A stretch of DNA of 64,000 bases from Nocardioides sp. NBC_00368 (GTDB lineage Bacteria > Actinomycetota > Actinomycetes > Propionibacteriales > Nocardioidaceae): assembly GCF_036090055.1 (NCBI RefSeq), contig NZ_CP107970.1:3722501-3786500 (forward strand), given 5' to 3'. Made by a program: the position numbers and the translations under genes. The notes beneath the pieces were generated by a model that was given only the letters and a program-made list of their open reading frames with translations, ran no database searches and was not told where the DNA came from. Position 1 is the stretch's first letter. The number at the start of each line of letters is the position of its first letter. Positions 14,766-23,815 of this stretch are shown here, piece by piece.

Positions 14766-17567
14766 TCAGACCCGCGACGCGAACAGCTCGGCGAGATGCA
14801 TGGTCGGCACCGAGGCGAGGTCGTCGAGCTGGACACGACACGACATCCCGTCGGCGAGTACGACCGCGTCGGGATGCGACCGGACAGCCGGGAGGAGATG
14901 CGTCTCCGCGACCGCGACCGACACCTCGTAGTGCCCCTCCTCGACGCCGAAGTTGCCGGCCAGACCGCAGCAGCCCGAGACCTTGGTGACCGTCGCGCCG
15001 GCCTGCTTCAGGAGCGCCTCGTCGGCCGTCCAGCCGAGGACGGCGTGCTGGTGGCAGTGCGGTTGCGCGACGACCTCGACCCCGGTCAGGTCGGGCAGCT
15101 TCACACGCCCCTCGCCCGCCAACCGGGTCACCAGCTCGGCGAAGGTGAGCATCCCGTCACGTACGACCTCGGCCTCGGGCAGCGCCGAGAGCTCCACCGA
15201 GTCGGAACGCAGCGTCGCGGTGCAGGACGGCTCGAGCCCGACGACGGGGACACCGGAGGAGACATAGGGGGCCAGCGTACGGACCGTCTTCTCCATGATC
15301 TTCCGGGCATCGTCGAGCTGACCGGTGGTGATCCAGGTGAGGCCGCAGCAGGCCTTGTCGCCGATGACGCGTACGTCCAGGCCCTGCGACTGGAGCCACC
15401 TGATCGCACCGTGACCGGACTGCGCGAAGAAGTGGTCGGTGAAGGAGTCGGCCCAGATCCATACATCGGGGGTCTCGGCGCCGAGGCGAGCGACCGGCGC
15501 CGACCGCTTCAGCGTCTTCGGCGCGAACGCCGGGATCGAGCGCCGCTGGTCGATGCCGGCGGTCTTCTTGGCGATCTTCGCCAACGGGCCCACCTTCAAC
15601 GAGGCGTTGGCCACCTGGGTGAACGGCGCCGCGAGCCGGGCCCACTTCGGCAGCTGGCCGAGAAGAGCGTGCGAGCGCGGCCGCCGCTCCCCGAGGACGT
15701 CGTGCTTCTGGTAGAGCGCCTCCGACTTGTACGTCGCCATGTCGATGCCCGTGGGGCAGTCGGACGCACACCCCTTGCAGGCCAGGCACAGGTCGAGCGC
15801 CTCGCCGACCGCGGGGTCGCCGAGCCCGTCGACGAGGGAGCCGTCCAGCGCCTCCTGCAGCACCCGGGCGCGCCCACGGGTCGCGTCCTTCTCCTCGCGC
15901 GTGGCGAGGTAGGAGGGGCACATCACCCCGATGGTCTTCGGCGCCACGCACTTGCCGACGCCGGTGCAGCGGTGCACGGCCGCACCCAGGTCACCGGAGT
16001 CGTGGATGAGCCGCAGCCCGGTCCGCGGGAGCGCGCGAGGGCGCACCGGACGCAGGTCGTCGGTGATCGACGCGGGCCGCACGATGTTGCCCGGGTTGAG
16101 CAGGTCGGACGGGTCACAGATGCCCTTGACCTGCTCGAAGAGCTCGATCGATGTCTTGTCGTACATCAGAGGCAGCAGCTCCGAGCGCACCCGCCCGTCG
16201 CCGTGCTCGCCCGAGAGCGACCCGCCGTAGGTGACCAGCTGGGTGGCGCACGCGGTCATGAACTCCCGGAACACCTGCGCCGACTCCGGCGAGTCCGGTG
16301 CGAAGGGGAAGTCGATGCGGCAGTGGATGCAGCCGTCGCCGAAGTGTCCGTAGGGATAGCCGTGCAGACCGAAGTCCGACAGGATCCGCTCGAAGTCCCG
16401 CAGCCACGCGCCGAGGTGCTCCGGCGGGACCGCCGCGTCCTCCCAGCCGGAGTGGGCGGGCGTCGGCAACGAGACGCCGGCCAGACCGGCGCCGTCCTCA
16501 CGGATCCGCCACAGCGCGGCCGCCTCGATGGGATCGACGACCACCCGGGACTCGAGCGCCCCCGACTCGGCAGCGAGGCGTTTCACCAGGTCAGGAGCGT
16601 CCTGCCCGGCGACCTCGACCATCAGCCAGCCGGCGCCCTTGGGCAGGTCCGGAACCGCCCGGCCCTTGGCGCGCACCAGATCGGCGATCCTGGCGTCCAT
16701 CCCCTCGCAGGCGATCAGCCGCCCCGGCGCCACCTGGAGGAGCGTGGGTACCGCGTCGGCCGCCTCGACCATCGTCGGGTAACCGAGCACGAGCAGGAGG
16801 CGTCCGGGCGAGTCCTCGACGAGTCGCACCGTCGTCTCCAGGATGGTCGCCAAGGTGCCTTCGGTCCCGGCCAGGAACCGGTCGACCCGGCCGCCCTTCT
16901 CGGGCAGCAGGTGCTCGAGCGAGTAGCCCGAGACCTGGCGCCCGAAGCGGCCGAACTCGGTGCGCACGTGTCCGAGGTTGGCACCGACGAGCGCCTGGAG
17001 CCGCTCGGCGGTCTCCCCGGAGGAGACACCGTCGGCGTAGACCGCCTGCTCGCCGTTGCCGAAGAGCACGGTCAGCGCCTCGATGTTGTCGACGGTGCGG
17101 CCGTAGCCCAGCGCACGGTTGCCGCAGGCGTTGTTGCCGATCATCCCGCCGATGGTGCAGCGGGTGTGGGTGGACGGGTCCGGCCCGAACCGCAGCCCGT
17201 GCGGAGCGGCGGCGCGCTGCAGATCGGCGTGCACGACGCCCGGATCGATCCGCGCCGTCCGCGCCTCCGGGTCGATCTCGTAGATGGTCCGCAGGTCCCG
17301 GGTGTCCACGACGATCCCGGAGCCGACCGCGTTGCCGGCGATCGAGGTGCCCGCACCCCGCATGGTCACCGGCACCCCGACGGATCGAGCCACCGAGTGC
17401 ACCCCGATCAGCTCGTCGCGGGACTGGGGCCGCACGACGACGGACGGCACGACCCGGTAGAGGCTCGCGTCGCTGGAGTAGAGCGCCCGGGCCAGCGGCG
17501 AGTCGTCGACCCGGCTGATCCCCTGGTTGCGCAGCTCATTCACCAGATCCGAGGCAGTCGCATTCAC
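14766..17567 (-). CDS. FAD- and Fe-S-dependent 2-hydroxyacid dehydrogenase (YdiJ/D-LDH-like)
   Basis: 933-residue fusion. Residues ~35-260 are an FAD_binding_4 (VAO-type) domain: VTMRGAGTSIAGNAVGSG, TIGGMIGNNACGNRALGYG. FAD-oxidase C domain follows to ~520, with GYPYGHFGDGCIHCRIDF and SGEHGDGR. Next are two 4Fe-4S motifs (CTGVGKCV...CP at ~570; CLACKGCASDCP at ~630) and two CCG domains (CCGLTW; CCGLAGNFG). This order matches YdiJ, a D-2-hydroxyglutarate dehydrogenase, and FAD/Fe-S D-lactate dehydrogenases; the exact substrate is open. It feeds electrons to the respiratory chain from the cytoplasmic side. GTG 17567 lacks a strong ribosome site. Divergent from an MHS transporter, possibly its substrate importer. 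Confidence 0.92.
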   Translation of the reverse strand: MNATASDLVNELRNQGISRVDDSPLARALYSSDASLYRVVPSVVVRPQSRDELIGVHSVARSVGVPVTMRGAGTSIAGNAVGSGIVVDTRDLRTIYEIDPEARTARIDPGVVHADLQRAAAPHGLRFGPDPSTHTRCTIGGMIGNNACGNRALGYGRTVDNIEALTVLFGNGEQAVYADGVSSGETAERLQALVGANLGHVRTEFGRFGRQVSGYSLEHLLPEKGGRVDRFLAGTEGTLATILETTVRLVEDSPGRLLLVLGYPTMVEAADAVPTLLQVAPGRLIACEGMDARIADLVRAKGRAVPDLPKGAGWLMVEVAGQDAPDLVKRLAAESGALESRVVVDPIEAAALWRIREDGAGLAGVSLPTPAHSGWEDAAVPPEHLGAWLRDFERILSDFGLHGYPYGHFGDGCIHCRIDFPFAPDSPESAQVFREFMTACATQLVTYGGSLSGEHGDGRVRSELLPLMYDKTSIELFEQVKGICDPSDLLNPGNIVRPASITDDLRPVRPRALPRTGLRLIHDSGDLGAAVHRCTGVGKCVAPKTIGVMCPSYLATREEKDATRGRARVLQEALDGSLVDGLGDPAVGEALDLCLACKGCASDCPTGIDMATYKSEALYQKHDVLGERRPRSHALLGQLPKWARLAAPFTQVANASLKVGPLAKIAKKTAGIDQRRSIPAFAPKTLKRSAPVARLGAETPDVWIWADSFTDHFFAQSGHGAIRWLQSQGLDVRVIGDKACCGLTWITTGQLDDARKIMEKTVRTLAPYVSSGVPVVGLEPSCTATLRSDSVELSALPEAEVVRDGMLTFAELVTRLAGEGRVKLPDLTGVEVVAQPHCHQHAVLGWTADEALLKQAGATVTKVSGCCGLAGNFGVEEGHYEVSVAVAETHLLPAVRSHPDAVVLADGMSCRVQLDDLASVPTMHLAELFASRV

Positions 17568-17653
17568 CCGCTCATTGTCACAGACCCCGAGGCCACCGCC
17601 GACCAGCGCCCACCGACGACGACCACAACCCGAACCCGTCTCATGGAGCGATA

Positions 17654-17677
17654 TCGTCCTCTCATATAATGGGACGA
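17654..17677. promoter_or_regulatory. -10 box inside an inverted repeat upstream of the MHS gene
   Basis: A perfect TATAAT (17665-17670) is bracketed by TCGTCC (17654-17659) and GGACGA (17672-17677). A consensus -10 is rare in this GC-rich genome; no good -35 lies 17 bp upstream, which suggests activator dependence or an operator over the -10. The ~150-bp divergent region could control both the transporter operon and the dehydrogenase. Confidence 0.5.
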
Positions 17678-17718
17678 CCCGCGAGAGGCGGGCCCAATCC
17701 AGACCTCGGAGAGAGACC

Positions 17719-19077
17719 ATGTCCGCCACCCCCGCACCGGCCAACCCACGCTCCCGCGTGCTCGTCGCCAGTCTCATCGGGACGACGATCGAGTTCTACG
17801 ACTTCTACGCGTACGCGACCGCAGCCGTCCTCGTCTTCCCCGCCCTCTTCTTCCCGGCCGGCGACCCGACCACCGCGCTCCTGGCGAGCTTCGCCGTCTT
17901 CGGCGCCGCGATGGTCGCCCGCCCGGTCGGTGCCATCTTCTTCGGTCACCTCGGCGACCGGCTCGGCCGCAAGACGACCCTGGTGATCTCGCTGCTCACC
18001 ATGGGCATCGCCACCTTCCTGATCGGCGTGCTCCCGACGTACGAGACGGTCGGCTGGGTCGCCACCGCGCTGCTCGTGCTGATGCGCCTGGCCCAGGGCT
18101 TCGCGCTCGGCGGCGAGTGGAGCGGCGCGGCCCTGGTCGCGACCGAGAACGCGCCGGAGGGCAAGCGCGCCATCTTCGGTACGTTCCCGCAGCTCGGCGC
18201 GCCGCTGGGCTTCATCCTCTCCAACGGCCTGTTCCTCACCATCGCGGCGCTGCTCTCCGCGGAGGGTGCCGACCCGACCAAGCCGTCCGACGCCTTCCTG
18301 GCGTGGGGCTGGCGGGTGCCGTTCCTCTTCTCCGCGGTCATGGTGATCGTCGGTCTGTGGGTCCGGCTGCGCCTGGTCGAGAGCGACGTGTTCACCAAGA
18401 GCCAGGACGCCGGCCTGGTCCGCAAGGTCCCGCTGGCCTCGGTCGTGCGCAACCAGGGCAAGCAGCTCGTCCTCGGCACCTTCTTCATGCTGGCGACCTA
18501 TGTCCTCTTCTACCTGATGACCGCGTTCTCGCTGTCGTTCGGCACCGCCGCCAAGGACCTCCCGGTGCCCGGCCTGGGCTACGGCTACACGACCTTCGTG
18601 CTGATGCTGATCTTCGGCGTGATCTTCTTCGGCATCTTCACCATGGTCTCCGGGCCGCTCGCCGAGCGCTTCGGTCGCCGCCGTCTGCTGATCGCGGTCA
18701 CCCTCGGGATCATCGTCTTCGGCCTCACCTGGGTGCCGCTGGTCGACGCGGGCACCCCGGGCGTGCTCCTCTGGCTCGTCGTCGGCTTCTCCCTGATGGG
18801 CCTGACCTTCGGGCCGATGGGCGCGCTGCTGCCCGAGCTGTTCCCGACCAGCGTCCGCTACACCGGCTCCGGCGTCTCCTACAACGTCGCCTCGATCCTC
18901 GGTGCCGCGGTCGCGCCGTTCATCGCGGTCGCGCTGTGGAAGCAGGCCGACGGCTCGCCCGTCCTGGTCGGCGTCTACCTCTCCGTGATGGCGGTGATCA
19001 CCCTCATCTCGCTGCTGATCGGCAAGGAGACGAAGGACATCGCCCTCGAGGAGACCGCGGAGAAGGCCACCGTCTGA
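17719..19077 (+). CDS. MHS-family MFS transporter (metabolite:H+ symporter)
   Basis: 452 residues, 12 predicted membrane segments. MHS signatures: ASLIGTTIEFYDFYAYATAAVLVFP in helix 1, HLGDRLGRKTTLVISL in the loop 2-3 motif, RLAQGFALGGEWSGAALVATE in helix 4-5, and GPLAERFGRRR in loop 8-9. Members carry carboxylates, shikimate, alpha-ketoglutarate or compatible solutes; substrate not readable here. ATG 17719 follows GGAGAGAG. The next gene begins 17 bp after its stop, so they form an operon. Confidence 0.93.
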   Translation: MSATPAPANPRSRVLVASLIGTTIEFYDFYAYATAAVLVFPALFFPAGDPTTALLASFAVFGAAMVARPVGAIFFGHLGDRLGRKTTLVISLLTMGIATFLIGVLPTYETVGWVATALLVLMRLAQGFALGGEWSGAALVATENAPEGKRAIFGTFPQLGAPLGFILSNGLFLTIAALLSAEGADPTKPSDAFLAWGWRVPFLFSAVMVIVGLWVRLRLVESDVFTKSQDAGLVRKVPLASVVRNQGKQLVLGTFFMLATYVLFYLMTAFSLSFGTAAKDLPVPGLGYGYTTFVLMLIFGVIFFGIFTMVSGPLAERFGRRRLLIAVTLGIIVFGLTWVPLVDAGTPGVLLWLVVGFSLMGLTFGPMGALLPELFPTSVRYTGSGVSYNVASILGAAVAPFIAVALWKQADGSPVLVGVYLSVMAVITLISLLIGKETKDIALEETAEKATV

Positions 19078-19094
19078 CGGTCTACGGTGGCGGA

Positions 19095-20054
19095 GTGACC
19101 GTCAGGATCCTCTCCGCCACCGACGTACGCCACATCTTCACGCCGCAGCTCGCGCTGGAGTCCCAGCGCGAGGCGTTCACCCGACTGGGAGCCGGGGAGG
19201 CCGTCCAGCCTCCCCGGCTCCTCGTCGCCGGGCCCGAGGAGTCGGTCTCGTTCTGCTACTCCTCCCGGATCGCGCCCGACGCCCCGGCGGTGAGCAAGTT
19301 CGGCAGCGTCAACCCCGCCAACAAGGCCCGTGGGCTGGGCGCGGTGCACTCGGTCATCACGGTCCTCGACGCCGAGACCGGCGCACCGCGCGCGATCATC
19401 AACGGCGACAGCGTCACCGGCCTCCGCACCTCGGCCGCGACCACCCTCGCCATGCAGCAGCTCGCGCCCTCCGCCGCGACCGTTCTCGTCGTCGGCACCG
19501 GCGCCCAGGCCCGCGCCCACCTCGACGCCTTCGCAGTGACGCACCCCGACGCCGAGCTGCGGATCTTCGGCCGGAACCCGTTAGCCGCTGCCGAGGTCGC
19601 CGGGTCGCACGGTGCCGTGGCGGAGGAGGATCTCGAGCAGTCCGTACGCAGCGCCGACATCATCGTCCTCTGCACCTCGTCCCTCACCCCCGTGATCGAG
19701 GACGCCTGGGTCACCAACGGCACCACCGTTGCCAGCGTCGGCTCTTTCGCCCCCGACCGCGTCGAGCTGCCGCCGACTCTGCTGGCCCGCTCCACGGTCG
19801 TCGTCGACTACCGCGCGTCGGCGCTCACCGACTCCGGCCCGGTCGTCGAAGCAGTCGGTTCCGGGGCGGTCGACACCGATCGGATCGCCGACCTCGGTGC
19901 TCTCCTGACCGGCACTGCCACCCTCGACCGCGGTGCCGCCGACATCGTCACCTACTTCTCCGTGGGCGTCGGTGTCCAGGATGCCGCCGCGGCGGCGGTG
20001 ATCCTGGCCGCGGCCGAGGAGAACGGCGTCGGCACCCAAGCCGACCGGGGCTAG
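19095..20054 (+). CDS. Ornithine cyclodeaminase / mu-crystallin family protein
   Basis: 319 residues. Family marks: GDSVTGLRTSAATTLAMQQL (substrate/nicotinamide loop), Rossmann motif VLVVGTGAQARAHLDAF (~130), ADIIVLCTSSLTPVI and SVGSFAPDRVELP. The family includes ornithine cyclodeaminase, alanine dehydrogenase and Delta1-pyrroline-2-carboxylate reductase, and sequence alone does not separate these. GTG 19095 sits right after a GGTGGCGGA ribosome site. Cotranscribed with the MHS transporter, so it may act on the imported compound or a downstream product. Confidence 0.88.
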   Translation: MTVRILSATDVRHIFTPQLALESQREAFTRLGAGEAVQPPRLLVAGPEESVSFCYSSRIAPDAPAVSKFGSVNPANKARGLGAVHSVITVLDAETGAPRAIINGDSVTGLRTSAATTLAMQQLAPSAATVLVVGTGAQARAHLDAFAVTHPDAELRIFGRNPLAAAEVAGSHGAVAEEDLEQSVRSADIIVLCTSSLTPVIEDAWVTNGTTVASVGSFAPDRVELPPTLLARSTVVVDYRASALTDSGPVVEAVGSGAVDTDRIADLGALLTGTATLDRGAADIVTYFSVGVGVQDAAAAAVILAAAEENGVGTQADRG

Positions 20055-20132
20055 GAGCGATGCCGCGAGCCCGAGAGGACGGGCCGGGCCCCTGACCCCA
20101 GAGCGAACGAACTTTCCTTTCGCGTGGGAGCG

Positions 20133-20338
20133 TGAACGAATCTTCATTCACCCCGGACCCGTGAACGAACTTTCATCCACCCCCAGACCCGTGAACGAAT
20201 CTTTATCCACCCCGGACCCGTGAACGAACTTTCATCCACCCCCAGACCCGTGAACGAATCTTCATCCACCCCAGACCCGTGAACGAACTTTCATCCACCC
20301 CAGACCCGTGAACGAACTTTCGTTCACCGCCGGGACCG
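20133..20338. repeat. Array of seven 29/30-bp palindromic tandem repeats
   Basis: Units begin GTGAACGAA at 20133, 20162, 20192, 20221, 20251, 20280 and 20309, with lengths 29, 30, 29, 30, 29, 29 and ~30. Most units end CCC(C)(G/A)GACCC. Each carries a core GTGAACGAA-N2-TTC(A/G)T(T/C)CAC: the last unit is a perfect 9-bp inverted repeat, the first has one mismatch, the middle ones two. A degenerate unit precedes (20103-20132). Units alternate GAATCTT and GAACTTT types, giving a 59-bp higher-order period. The array fills the 387-bp space between convergent genes (20055-20441), which holds no ORF because the 29-bp period breaks frame. Function unknown. Confidence 0.9.
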
Positions 20339-20441
20339 ATCTGCCCGCCCGAGATACACCTCGGCCGAACCGGGTCCAGTTGCGACGTGACCGCCGCTCA
20401 TTCGCATGCGTTTCCGGCGCCGTACGCCGCGGCCGCAACGA

Positions 20442-21380
20442 CTAAGAGGCTGCCTTCTTCTCGGCCTCGAGAGCCGCGGTGACCACGTCGAGGAGCGGCA
20501 GGCTCCCCAGCTCATCACGGGTCACCCAACGTACGTCGTCGGTGGTGCCGCCCTCCTCGACCACCCGCGGCTCCGCGCCGTCGGCGACGGTCGCGGCGAA
20601 GATGAGGTGGACGCCGTGGAACTCCTCGTGACGACCGCTGGGAGCGGTGCCGGTGATGTTCACGTCGTGCACGTCGAGCAGGACGCCGACCTCGCAGGCC
20701 AGGCCGCACTCCTCGACGACCTCGCGCACCAGCGCCTCGCGCGGCTGCTCTCCGAAGTCGACCCCGCCACCGGGCAGCGTCCACGAGCCCGAGTGATAGC
20801 CGAGCGGCGAGATCCGGGTGAGCAGGATCGCGTCGTCGGCATCCCGCGTGATGAACGCGTACGCCGCCAGCCGCTGCATCCGTGCCGGCTTGTGCACCTC
20901 GAGGGCATCGGTGACCAGCGGGGACGTCGGGATCTCGCCGCTCACCACCGCCGCGAGAGGCACCCAGGCCGCCTCCGCGGTGGACCCGTCGACCTCCATC
21001 GTCTGCGGCTCGGGTGCGTCGTGGGGCACCCAGCCGTCGTAGACGATCCGGATCGCATGGGAGTTGACCCGGCGGCCCAGGCGCCAGGCCTTGGCCTGAT
21101 GGGCGGAGTAGACCCGCGCCTCGACGCCGACCTCGACCGGCACCCCGGCCTCCTCGTAGACCTCGCGCACGACCGCGTCGCGCGGGTCCTCGCCGTGGTC
21201 GATCCCGCCACCCGGCAGCGTCCAGCGCTCCTCCGGCGTGACCTTCTCCGAGAGCCGGCTGAGCAGGATCTCCGGCTCGGCCGCCGCGCCGGCCCGGATG
21301 ATGACGGCGTACGCCCCCACCCGCTGCACCTTCGGAAGCTTGCGTCGCCGCCCGCCGCGGCCCCGATTCCGCGTCGCCAT
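20442..21380 (-). CDS. Tandem Nudix hydrolase
   Basis: 312 residues with two Nudix domains. The first box is G-x5-E-x7-REVYEEAG from GGGIDHGEDPRDAVV (~50-75), the second GGGVDFGEQPREALV followed by REVVEECG (~210-232). Both keep the metal-binding REx2EE core and should be active. An Arg-rich N-terminus (TRNRGRGGRRRK) precedes the first. Nudix enzymes cleave nucleoside diphosphate-X compounds; the substrate is not evident. ATG 21380 shares one base with the menJ stop, so it is cotranscribed with menJ. Confidence 0.9.
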   Translation of the reverse strand: MATRNRGRGGRRRKLPKVQRVGAYAVIIRAGAAAEPEILLSRLSEKVTPEERWTLPGGGIDHGEDPRDAVVREVYEEAGVPVEVGVEARVYSAHQAKAWRLGRRVNSHAIRIVYDGWVPHDAPEPQTMEVDGSTAEAAWVPLAAVVSGEIPTSPLVTDALEVHKPARMQRLAAYAFITRDADDAILLTRISPLGYHSGSWTLPGGGVDFGEQPREALVREVVEECGLACEVGVLLDVHDVNITGTAPSGRHEEFHGVHLIFAATVADGAEPRVVEEGGTTDDVRWVTRDELGSLPLLDVVTAALEAEKKAAS

Positions 21381-22612
21381 CAGCTGAACGGAGGTCGGGA
21401 GTCGAGAGAGATGGAGCGGCGACCGGCCCAGCGCCACACCTTGGCGGCCCGGTCGCGGTCCTCGTCGGTGACCAGGTTGCCCATCCATCGCAGGGCGAGC
21501 GTCATCAGCCAGTCGGAGCGCATTCCGGCAGGTCCGAGCGTGGACACCAGGCGCGGACGGGTCGCGATCCCGGCCAGGCGGCGGGCGATGGAGAACGCCT
21601 CGCCGTAGTGCTCGCGCAGGGTCGCCGGCCACGCGGTGGCCAGGTCCTCGCCCGCGACGATGGCGTCGGCGATCATCCGCCCGGTCTCGAGGCCGTAGTC
21701 GATCCCCTCACCGTTGAGCGGGTTGACGCAGCCGGCAGCGTCGCCGATCAGCGCCCAGTTGGCGCCGGCGACGCCGGAGACCGCACCGCCCATCGGCAGG
21801 AGCGCGGACTTCTCCGCCCGCAGGTCGCCCTTCAGCCCGAACTGGTCGCGGCACTGCTCGGTGTAGTGGCGCATCAGCGGCTTGATCGCGACGTCCGCGG
21901 GCCGCTTGGAGGTGGCCAGCGCACCCGCGCCGATGTTCACCTCACCCGATCCGAGCGGGAAGATCCAACCGTACCCGGGCAGCGCCTCGCCGGATTCGTC
22001 GCGCAGCTCCAGGTGGGAGGAGATCCACTCGTCGTCGGCCTGGTCGGAGGCGATGTAGGCCCGCCCGGCGACGCCGTAGACGGTGTCGCGGTGCCACTCG
22101 CGGCCCAGCACCTTGCCCAGCGGCGAGCGCACGCCGTCTGCCACCACGACCGACCGGCACGCGACCTCGCGACCGCCCTCGAAGACGACGGCTGCGACTC
22201 GCTCGCCGTCCCAGCGCACGTCGACCGCGCGGACGCCGTCGACCGCGGTCGCGCCGGACTTGATCGCCACGGTGCGCAGATGGTCGTCGAGCTCGGTGCG
22301 CGGCACCGCCGACCCCCAGGACGGCAGCGTGCCGCCGGGCCAGGGCAGGTGCAGCGTCTGGCCGAAGCCGTGCGCCCGCAGGCCCTTCGAGACGGGGTGC
22401 GCCCGCAGCCAGTCCTCCAGGCCGAGCCGGATCAGCTCGTGGGTCGCACGCGGGGTCAGACCGTCACCACAGGTCTTGTCGCGCGGGAAGACCGCGGCGT
22501 CGGTCAGCAGGACATCGACCCCGGCGCGCGCCAGCCACGCCGCCGCGGCCGAGCCCGCAGGCCCTGCCCCCACGACGAGCACGTCAGCTGATTGCGGAAG
22601 GGACGACGTCAT
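21380..22612 (-). CDS. menJ: Menaquinone reductase (geranylgeranyl reductase family)
   Basis: 410-residue FAD flavoprotein. N-terminal dinucleotide fold ADVLVVGAGPAGSAAAAWLARAG, then FPRDKTCGDGLTPRA, GYGWIFPLGSGEVNIG, second FAD motif LIGDAAGCVNPLNGEGIDYGLE and the end SRPPFS. From memory these blocks and the C-terminus match mycobacterial MenJ (Rv0561c), which saturates one isoprene unit of menaquinone at the membrane. Start: GGAAG lies eight bases before ATG 22612; a second ATG six bases upstream is too close to it. Not linked to other men genes in this window. Confidence 0.87.
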   Translation of the reverse strand: MTSSLPQSADVLVVGAGPAGSAAAAWLARAGVDVLLTDAAVFPRDKTCGDGLTPRATHELIRLGLEDWLRAHPVSKGLRAHGFGQTLHLPWPGGTLPSWGSAVPRTELDDHLRTVAIKSGATAVDGVRAVDVRWDGERVAAVVFEGGREVACRSVVVADGVRSPLGKVLGREWHRDTVYGVAGRAYIASDQADDEWISSHLELRDESGEALPGYGWIFPLGSGEVNIGAGALATSKRPADVAIKPLMRHYTEQCRDQFGLKGDLRAEKSALLPMGGAVSGVAGANWALIGDAAGCVNPLNGEGIDYGLETGRMIADAIVAGEDLATAWPATLREHYGEAFSIARRLAGIATRPRLVSTLGPAGMRSDWLMTLALRWMGNLVTDEDRDRAAKVWRWAGRRSISLDSRPPFS

Positions 22613-22687
22613 GCGCATATCTTCCCAGACCCACCACACCGCCGGTCAGAGAACCCTCACCTCCGCCCGGAGCGGGAGCCTGCTAGG

Positions 22688-22709
22688 TTATTGCAAGTTG
22701 TTCGCATTA
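22688..22709. promoter_or_regulatory. Possible metal-regulator operator before the FecCD importer
   Basis: An AT-rich near-palindrome centred on TTGCAAGTTGTTCGCA (22691-22706; half-sites TGCAA and TGCGAA) in the otherwise GC-rich leader, about 30-50 bp before the permease GTG. TTGCAA could also be a -35 box. The position fits a Fur/Zur/DtxR-type operator, but it matches none of their consensus sites well. Confidence 0.3.
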
Positions 22710-22739
22710 GTCCTCGACGCAGTCTCGGAAGGCCCCCAC

Positions 22740-23798
22740 GTGCACGACCCTCTCGGCGTACGTCGCCGTCGCCGGCGCGCCGTCATCTGGCTCCTGGGCC
22801 TCCTGGCAGCCGCCGTGGCGACGGTCGTCGTCGCGGTCGGGCTGGGCGCGGCGTACGTCACGCCGGGGACGGTCGCCCAGATCCTCGGCCACCACCTCCT
22901 CGGCCTGCCCGAGGCCGGCTGGAGGGCCACCGAGGAGGCGATCGTGTGGAAGGTACGCCTCCCCCGCGTCCTCCTCGGCGCACTGGTCGGTGCGGGCCTG
23001 GCCGTCACCGGCATGGCGCTGCAGGCGATGGTCCGCAACATGCTCGCCGACCCCTACCTGCTCGGGATCAACTCCGGCGCCTCCAGCGGGGCCGCAGCGG
23101 CGATCCTGTTCGGCGCGGGCACCGGGCTCGGGGCGTACGCCCTGCCGGGCTCCGCCTTCCTCGGTGCTCTCGCAGCATCGTTCCTGGTGTTCGCGCTGGC
23201 ACGCAGCGGCGGCCGGGTCACCTCGTTGCGACTGCTGCTCTCCGGGGTCGCGGTCGGCTACCTGCTCTACGGCCTGACCAGCTTCCTGATCTTCGCCTCG
23301 GGCTCGGCCGAGGGCGCGCGGTCGGTGATGTTCTGGCTGCTCGGCTCGCTCGGCCTGGCCCAGTGGGACGGTCTGCTCGCCGTCGTGGCGGTCGCGGTGA
23401 TCGCCACGATCATCCTGCTGACACTGTCCGGTCGCGGCCTCGATGCGCTCGCCATCGGTGACGAGACCGCCCACACGCTCGGCATCTCCCCCGACCGCTT
23501 CCGCACGCTGCTGCTGGTCGTGGTGGCACTGACCGTCGGCGTGGTCGTCTCGGCCGCCGGCAGCATCGGCTTCGTCGGCCTGGTGGTGCCACACCTGGCC
23601 CGCCGGGCCGTCGGCTCCGCCCATGCCGTCGCCGTCCCGGCGGCCGCGCTCATGGGCGCGATCCTGCTGGTCTGGGCCGACGTGCTCGCCCGCGTCCTGC
23701 TCCAGCCCCAGGAGATCCCGATCGGGATCGTCACCGCGCTCCTGGGAGCCCCGTTCCTCATCGTCCTCATCCGGCGCTTCTCGGCGCGCGACGTCTGA
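22740..23798 (+). CDS. FecCD/BtuC-type ABC transporter permease
   Basis: 352-residue integral membrane subunit with about ten helices. Typical family blocks: WKVRLPRVLLGALVGAGLAVTGMALQAMVRN, ADPYLLGINSGAS (the PxxLGxxxGA motif), GDETAHTLGISPDRFR coupling region and SIGFVGLVVPHLARR. Transports ferric siderophore, haem or cobalamin in complex with the next two genes. GTG 22740 follows GGAAGG. Confidence 0.93.
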   Translation: MHDPLGVRRRRRRAVIWLLGLLAAAVATVVVAVGLGAAYVTPGTVAQILGHHLLGLPEAGWRATEEAIVWKVRLPRVLLGALVGAGLAVTGMALQAMVRNMLADPYLLGINSGASSGAAAAILFGAGTGLGAYALPGSAFLGALAASFLVFALARSGGRVTSLRLLLSGVAVGYLLYGLTSFLIFASGSAEGARSVMFWLLGSLGLAQWDGLLAVVAVAVIATIILLTLSGRGLDALAIGDETAHTLGISPDRFRTLLLVVVALTVGVVVSAAGSIGFVGLVVPHLARRAVGSAHAVAVPAAALMGAILLVWADVLARVLLQPQEIPIGIVTALLGAPFLIVLIRRFSARDV

Positions 23799-23815
23799 CC
23801 CCTCAGGAGCCACGA

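Noticed and set aside
20309..20328. LexA/SOS box in the last repeat unit (GAAC-TTTC-GTTC)
   Set aside because: The centre does not match the actinobacterial pattern RNRY, it lies between convergent gene ends, and the other units lack it.
20133..20338. CRISPR array
   Set aside because: Period is 29-30 bp with no unique spacers and no cas genes nearby; the repeats are head-to-tail.
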